5,388 nucleotides of DNA. It comes from Ectopseudomonas composti (GTDB lineage Bacteria; Pseudomonadota; Gammaproteobacteria; Pseudomonadales; Pseudomonadaceae). The stretch spans positions 1 to 5,388 of the forward strand of contig CAMPIF010000334.1 of assembly GCA_946886245.1 (NCBI GenBank). Direction: 5' to 3'. Each line of letters begins with the position of its first letter. Positions within the stretch are counted from its first letter, which is position 1. This document shows positions 1-5,388 of the stretch, piece by piece. The translations under genes and the position numbers were made by a program. The notes under the pieces were generated by a model. That model worked only from the letters and a program-made list of their open reading frames with translations. It made no database searches and was not told where the DNA came from.

Positions 1-8
1 GTAAGAAG

Positions 9-25
9 TTGTCGCATGGCGACAA
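9..25 (+). promoter_or_regulatory. Probable ArgR binding half-site (palindromic)
   Basis: The sequence TTGTCGC-ATG-GCGACAA is a perfect 7-bp inverted repeat with a 3-bp spacer. It contains TGTCGC at 10-15, eight bases, then AA at 24-25. That matches the half-site consensus I recall for Pseudomonas ArgR, the AraC-family arginine-responsive regulator (TGTCGC-N8-AA). Because of the palindrome, the minus strand matches the same pattern. The site ends about 21 bp before the putative -10 box, so it abuts or overlaps the -35 region, as expected for an activator replacing a weak -35. ArgR usually binds two half-sites in direct repeat. A second copy 21 bp downstream (from 31) is not recognisable, so a partner would lie before position 1. 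The regulator assignment is inferred from the motif and the operon's identity. Confidence 0.65.
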
Positions 26-37
26 TGCCGGCCCTGA

Positions 38-1345
<1,308 letters not shown>

Positions 1346-1360
1346 GTTTTTGCCGACTGA

Positions 1361-1459
1361 CCGTGGGAAGGGCCTTGGCCGCGACGATCGCCGCTGCGAC
1401 TGCATGGAGGCAGGAGGTAGAGCGAAGCAGGATGCCCGAGCCGAAAGCGCTTCCCACGG
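1361..1459. repeat. REP-like element with inverted ends in the aruC-aruF gap
   Basis: The 163-bp gap holds a 99-bp unit bounded by a perfect 10-bp inverted repeat: CCGTGGGAAG at 1361-1370 and CTTCCCACGG at 1450-1459. With a few mismatches the pairing continues inward to about 18 bp on each side. The left end reads GTGGGAAGGGCCTTGGCCGC, with a small internal hairpin (GGC-CTTG-GCC). This is the style of the repetitive extragenic palindromes common in Pseudomonas (GTGGGA...GGCTTCAGCC). The core (about 1401-1440) is purine-rich and has two GCAGGA-type short repeats. It is not followed by T residues, so it is not an intrinsic terminator. It carries no gene. The repeat-family assignment is from memory of pseudomonad intergenic sequence; copy number in the genome cannot be seen here. 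Confidence 0.65.
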
Positions 1460-1508
1460 CTGTTTGCCCGACCCGGGCTACGAATACCCTGTTTAGAAGG
1501 AGTGACCC

Positions 1509-2525
1509 ATGCTGGTGATGCGCCCTGCGCAAATGGCGGACCTGGCCGAAGTGCAGCGACTGGCTGCTGACAGCCCGGTGGGTGTCACTTCGTTGCCCGA
1601 CGATGCAGATCGGCTGGGCGACAAGATCGCCGCCTCGGATGCGTCGTTCGCCGCCGAAGTCAGTTTCAATGGCGAGGAAAGCTACTTCTTCGTCCTCGAG
1701 GACACCGAGAGCGGCCGCCTGGTCGGCTGTTCCGGCATCGTCGCCTCGGCGGGCTATTCCGAACCCTTCTACAGCTTTCGCAACGAAACCTTCGTGCACA
1801 ACTCGCGTGAGCTGAAGATTCACAACAAGATCCACGTGCTGTCGCTGTGTCACGACCTGACCGGCAACAGCCTGCTCACCAGCTTCTACGTCGAGCGCCC
1901 GCTGGTCAGCAGCGTGTTCGCCGAGCTCAATTCGCGCGGGCGCCTGTTGTTCATGGCGGGTCACCCGGAGCGCTTCGCCGATGCCGTGGTGGTGGAAATC
2001 GTCGGCCACAGCGACGAGAACGGTGATTCGCCGTTCTGGGACGCACTGGGGCGCAACTTCTTCGACATGACCTACGCCGAGGCCGAGCGCCTGTGCGGGC
2101 TCAAGAGCCGCACCTTCCTCGCCGAGCTGATGCCGCATTACCCCATCTACGTGCCGCTGCTCTCGGACGAGGCGCAGGAGGCCATGGGCCAGGTGCATCC
2201 ACGCGCGCAGATCACCTTCGACATCCTCATGCGCGAAGGCTTCGAGACCGATCATTACATCGACATCTTCGACGGTGGCCCGACCCTGCATGCGCGCACC
2301 TCGGGTATCCGCAGCATCGCGCAGAGTCGCCTGGTGCCGGTGAAGATCGGTGAGGCCGATGTGGGCGGGCGCCAGTACCTGGTGAGCAACGGCCAGTTGC
2401 AGGATTTCCGCGCCATCGTCGCCGACCTCGACTGGGTGCCGGGCAAGCCTGTGGTGCTCAGCGCACAGGCGGCCGAGGCCCTGGGTGTCGGCGAAGGCGC
2501 CAGCGTCAGGTTGGTAGCGATTTAA
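1509..2525 (+). CDS. aruF: Arginine N-succinyltransferase, alpha subunit AruF
   Basis: AruF is one of two subunits of the cytoplasmic enzyme that transfers succinyl from succinyl-CoA to the alpha-amino group of arginine (also ornithine), the committed step of the AST pathway. It has 338 residues, close to single-chain AstA (about 344), and belongs to the AstA family with a GNAT-like acyltransferase fold. Visible motifs are ESYFFVLED (57-65), HDLTGNS (115-121, near the substrate-binding segment), SRGRLLFMA (142-150), SPFWDALGRNFF (174-185), FLAELMPHYPIY (203-214), GQVHP (227-231, with H230 aligning to the proposed catalytic histidine of AstA) and YIDIFDGGPTL (250-260). The start is supported by AAGGAG at 1497-1502, 6 nt before the ATG; the next ATG (codon 4) has no better site. 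It is paralogous along its whole length to the next gene, aruG. The alpha/beta naming follows the P. aeruginosa convention. Confidence 0.93.
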   Translation: MLVMRPAQMADLAEVQRLAADSPVGVTSLPDDADRLGDKIAASDASFAAEVSFNGEESYFFVLEDTESGRLVGCSGIVASAGYSEPFYSFRNETFVHNSRELKIHNKIHVLSLCHDLTGNSLLTSFYVERPLVSSVFAELNSRGRLLFMAGHPERFADAVVVEIVGHSDENGDSPFWDALGRNFFDMTYAEAERLCGLKSRTFLAELMPHYPIYVPLLSDEAQEAMGQVHPRAQITFDILMREGFETDHYIDIFDGGPTLHARTSGIRSIAQSRLVPVKIGEADVGGRQYLVSNGQLQDFRAIVADLDWVPGKPVVLSAQAAEALGVGEGASVRLVAI

Positions 2526-2578
2526 CAGGCTCTCTCCGGCTGGAGTGGGCGCCCTTCAAGGGCAGAGGAGAGTGCCGG
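2526..2578 (+). other. Long intercistronic stem-loop, aruF-aruG gap
   Basis: Right after the aruF stop, GGCTCTCTCC (2528-2537) pairs with GGAGAGTGCC (2567-2576), nine of ten positions, with one T-T mismatch. Inside lies a second perfect inverted repeat, GCCCTT (2551-2556) and AAGGGC (2558-2563), which would fold as GCCC/GGGC with a 5-nt loop. The structure ends 28 nt before the aruG ATG, just upstream of its ribosome binding site. No T run follows, so an intrinsic terminator is unlikely. Roles such as mRNA protection, a processing site or partial attenuation between the two subunit genes are inference. Confidence 0.5.
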
Positions 2579-2606
2579 CGGCGCTCTTGAGGAATCTGGA
2601 GGCTTT

Positions 2607-3623
2607 ATGATTGTTCGTCCCGTGCGCAGTGCCGACTTGCCGGCCCTGATCGACCTGGCTCGCAGCACCGGCGCCGGCCTGACCACGCTGCCGGCCAACG
2701 AGGAGCGCCTGGCGCATCGGGTCGGCTGGGCGGAGAAGGCGTTTCGCGGTGAGGCCGAACGGGCCGACGCCGACTACCTGTTCGTGCTCGAAGACGATGC
2801 AGGCAAGGTCGTGGGCATTTCGGCGGTGGCCGGCGCCGTCGGTCTGCGCGAGCCCTGGTACAACTACCGGGTCGGCCTGACCGTCAGCGCCTCGCAGGAG
2901 CTGAACATCCATCGCCAGGTGCCGACGCTGTTCATGGCCAACGACCTGACCGGCAACTCCGAACTGTGCTCGCTGTTCCTGCACGCCGATTATCGCACTG
3001 GCCTCAACGGACGCCTGCTGTCGAAGGCACGCTTTCTGTTCATCGCCGAGTTTCGCGAGCTGTTCGGCGACAAGGTGATCGCCGAGATGCGCGGTATGTC
3101 CGACGAGCGCGGGCGCTCGCCGTTCTGGGAGAGCCTCGGCCGGCATTTCTTCAAGATGGAGTTCTGTCAGGCGGACTACCTCACCGGCGTCGGCAACAAG
3201 GCCTTCATTGCCGAGTTGATGCCGAAGTTTCCGCTCTATACCTGCTTTCTTTCCGAGGATGCGCGCGCCGTGATCGGTCGTGTGCACCCGGACACCGAGC
3301 CGGCGCTGGCCATGCTCAAGGCCGAGGGTTTCAGCTATCAGGGCTATGTCGACATCTTCGATGCAGGCCCGGCCATCGAGGCGCAAACCGCGAAGATCCG
3401 CGCCGTGCAGGACAGCCAAAGCCTGGTGCTGGCCATCGGTACGCCGGGTGATGACGCCAAGCCGTTCCTGGTGCACAACCGCAAGCGCCAGGATTGCCGC
3501 ATCACCGCTGCGCCTGCGCGCCTGGCGGCCGGCACTCTGGTGGTCGATCCGCTGACCGCCAAGCGTCTGCGCCTTTCCGCCGGCGATCAGGTACGCGCCG
3601 TGGCGCTGGCGGCGCACGGCTGA
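2607..3623 (+). CDS. aruG: Arginine N-succinyltransferase, beta subunit AruG
   Basis: AruG is the second subunit of the arginine succinyltransferase and, like AruF, an AstA-family protein of 338 residues. Motifs parallel those of AruF: ADYLFVLEDD (55-64), EPWYNYRVG (82-90), NDLTGNSELCSLFL (112-125), SKARFLFIAEFR (139-150), SPFWESLGRHFFKM (171-184), FIAELMPKFPLYT (200-212), GRVHP (224-228, with H227 as the family's conserved histidine) and YVDIFDAGP (247-255). From memory, the EPWYNYRVG and NDLTGNSELC segments look more like single-chain E. coli AstA than AruF does, so AruG may be the more AstA-like copy. The start codon has GGAGG at 2598-2602, only 4 nt away, which is short; GAGGA at 2589-2593 is 13 nt away. 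It sits 81 bp after aruF and 62 bp before aruD, all same strand. Start and product are well supported by length and N-terminus (MIVRPV). Confidence 0.93.
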   Translation: MIVRPVRSADLPALIDLARSTGAGLTTLPANEERLAHRVGWAEKAFRGEAERADADYLFVLEDDAGKVVGISAVAGAVGLREPWYNYRVGLTVSASQELNIHRQVPTLFMANDLTGNSELCSLFLHADYRTGLNGRLLSKARFLFIAEFRELFGDKVIAEMRGMSDERGRSPFWESLGRHFFKMEFCQADYLTGVGNKAFIAELMPKFPLYTCFLSEDARAVIGRVHPDTEPALAMLKAEGFSYQGYVDIFDAGPAIEAQTAKIRAVQDSQSLVLAIGTPGDDAKPFLVHNRKRQDCRITAAPARLAAGTLVVDPLTAKRLRLSAGDQVRAVALAAHG

Positions 3624-3637
3624 GTTATGGGTTTGCG

Positions 3638-3659
3638 CGGCGGCCCAAGCAGGCCGCTG
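3638..3659 (+). other. Intercistronic hairpin, aruG-aruD gap
   Basis: GCGGCC at 3640-3645 pairs perfectly with GGCCGC at 3652-3657 across the 6-nt loop CAAGCA. A G-U and a C-G pair extend the stem to 3638 and 3659. The following bases are GAAAATGCTGG, so there is no T tract and it does not read as a rho-independent terminator. It lies 14 nt after the aruG stop and 9 nt before the probable ribosome binding site of aruD. Confidence 0.45.
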
Positions 3660-3668
3660 GAAAATGCT

Positions 3669-3673
3669 GGGAG
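3669..3673 (+). promoter_or_regulatory. Distant ribosome binding site of aruD
   Basis: GGGAG at 3669-3673 is the only Shine-Dalgarno-like sequence before the aruD ATG at 3686. It is 12 nt away, longer than the usual 5-9. The spacer (TGGTAAAACAAA) is strikingly A-rich for this genome, which should keep the start unpaired. The ATG at 3664 is out of frame and is not the start. Confidence 0.5.
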
Positions 3674-3679
3674 TGGTAA

Positions 3680-5148
<1,469 letters not shown>

Positions 5149-5149
<1 letters not shown>

Positions 5150-5388
5150 TGAGCGCCTATGAAATGAATGTCGACGGCCTGGTCGGGCCGACTCACAACT
5201 ACGGTGGGTTGTCCTACGGTAACGTCGCGTCGCAGAGCAACAGTCAGGCCGTGTCGAGCCCCAAGGAGGCTGCCAAGCAGGGCCTGGCGAAGATGAAGGC
5301 GCTGATGGACATGGGCTTCAAGCAGGGCGTGCTGGCACCGCAGGAGCGTCCGGACGTCGCTGCGTTGCGCAGCCTGGGCTTTACCGGC
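5149..5388 (+). CDS. aruB: N-succinylarginine dihydrolase AruB (5' part, cut by window end)
   Basis: The frame starting at the ATG overlapping the aruD stop (TAATG) stays open for 80 codons to the window edge. It begins [20 protein letters not shown] and continues through [11 protein letters not shown] (21-31), [18 protein letters not shown] (45-62) and [15 protein letters not shown] (64-78). This is the characteristic N-terminus of AstB/AruB, a member of the amidinotransferase/pentein-fold superfamily. The enzyme hydrolyses N2-succinylarginine to N2-succinylornithine, two ammonia and CO2. The glycine-rich stretch 19-28 ([10 protein letters not shown]) is the known substrate-binding loop. The catalytic Glu, His and Cys lie further on (full length about 445 residues) and cannot be checked. 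GGGAG at 5134-5138, 10 nt before the ATG and inside aruD, is the probable ribosome binding site. The alternative symbol is astB. Confidence 0.94.

Noticed and set aside
1361..1459. The inverted repeat after aruC as a rho-independent terminator
   Set aside because: The arms are about 80 bp apart and no T run follows; the downstream genes belong to the same pathway and strand, so full termination would make little sense.

Overview
This window is an ordinary but nearly complete piece of the arginine succinyltransferase (AST) catabolic operon of a gammaproteobacterium, almost certainly a Pseudomonas. The evidence is the gene order aruC-aruF-aruG-aruD-aruB, the high-GC codon use, the split of arginine N-succinyltransferase into two tandem paralogous genes (a pseudomonad trait; E. 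coli has a single astA), and proteins that read very close to what I remember of P. aeruginosa AruC, AruF, AruG, AruD and AruB. Details such as the repeat after aruC suggest a species other than P. aeruginosa itself, but I cannot name it from sequence alone.

Layout. Positions 1-124 are the operon leader. They hold a perfect hyphenated palindrome (9-25) that fits the Pseudomonas ArgR half-site, a good -10 box (47-52) with no good -35, a small GC-rich hairpin (82-99) and the ribosome binding site of aruC. Five genes follow on the + strand: aruC (125-1345), aruF (1509-2525), aruG (2607-3623), aruD (3686-5149) and the first 80 codons of aruB (5149-5388, cut by the window edge). The first three intercistronic gaps each contain an inverted repeat: a 99-bp REP-like element with near-perfect inverted ends in the aruC-aruF gap, a long stem-loop in the aruF-aruG gap and an 8-pair hairpin in the aruG-aruD gap. 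None is followed by a T run, so none looks like an intrinsic terminator. aruD and aruB overlap by one base (TAATG). I see no gene on the minus strand; the long minus-strand reading frames are shadows of high-GC coding sequence.

How the genes work together. AruF and AruG form the succinyltransferase that makes N2-succinylarginine from arginine and succinyl-CoA. AruB hydrolyses it to N2-succinylornithine, ammonia and CO2. AruC transaminates this to N-succinylglutamate semialdehyde, and AruD oxidises that to N-succinylglutamate with NAD+. The last enzyme, AruE (succinylglutamate desuccinylase), is not in the window and is expected downstream of aruB. Control is probably arginine-dependent activation by the AraC-type regulator ArgR at the leader site.

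I found no evidence of a new biological system. The points worth a second look are regulatory and intercistronic rather than new genes.
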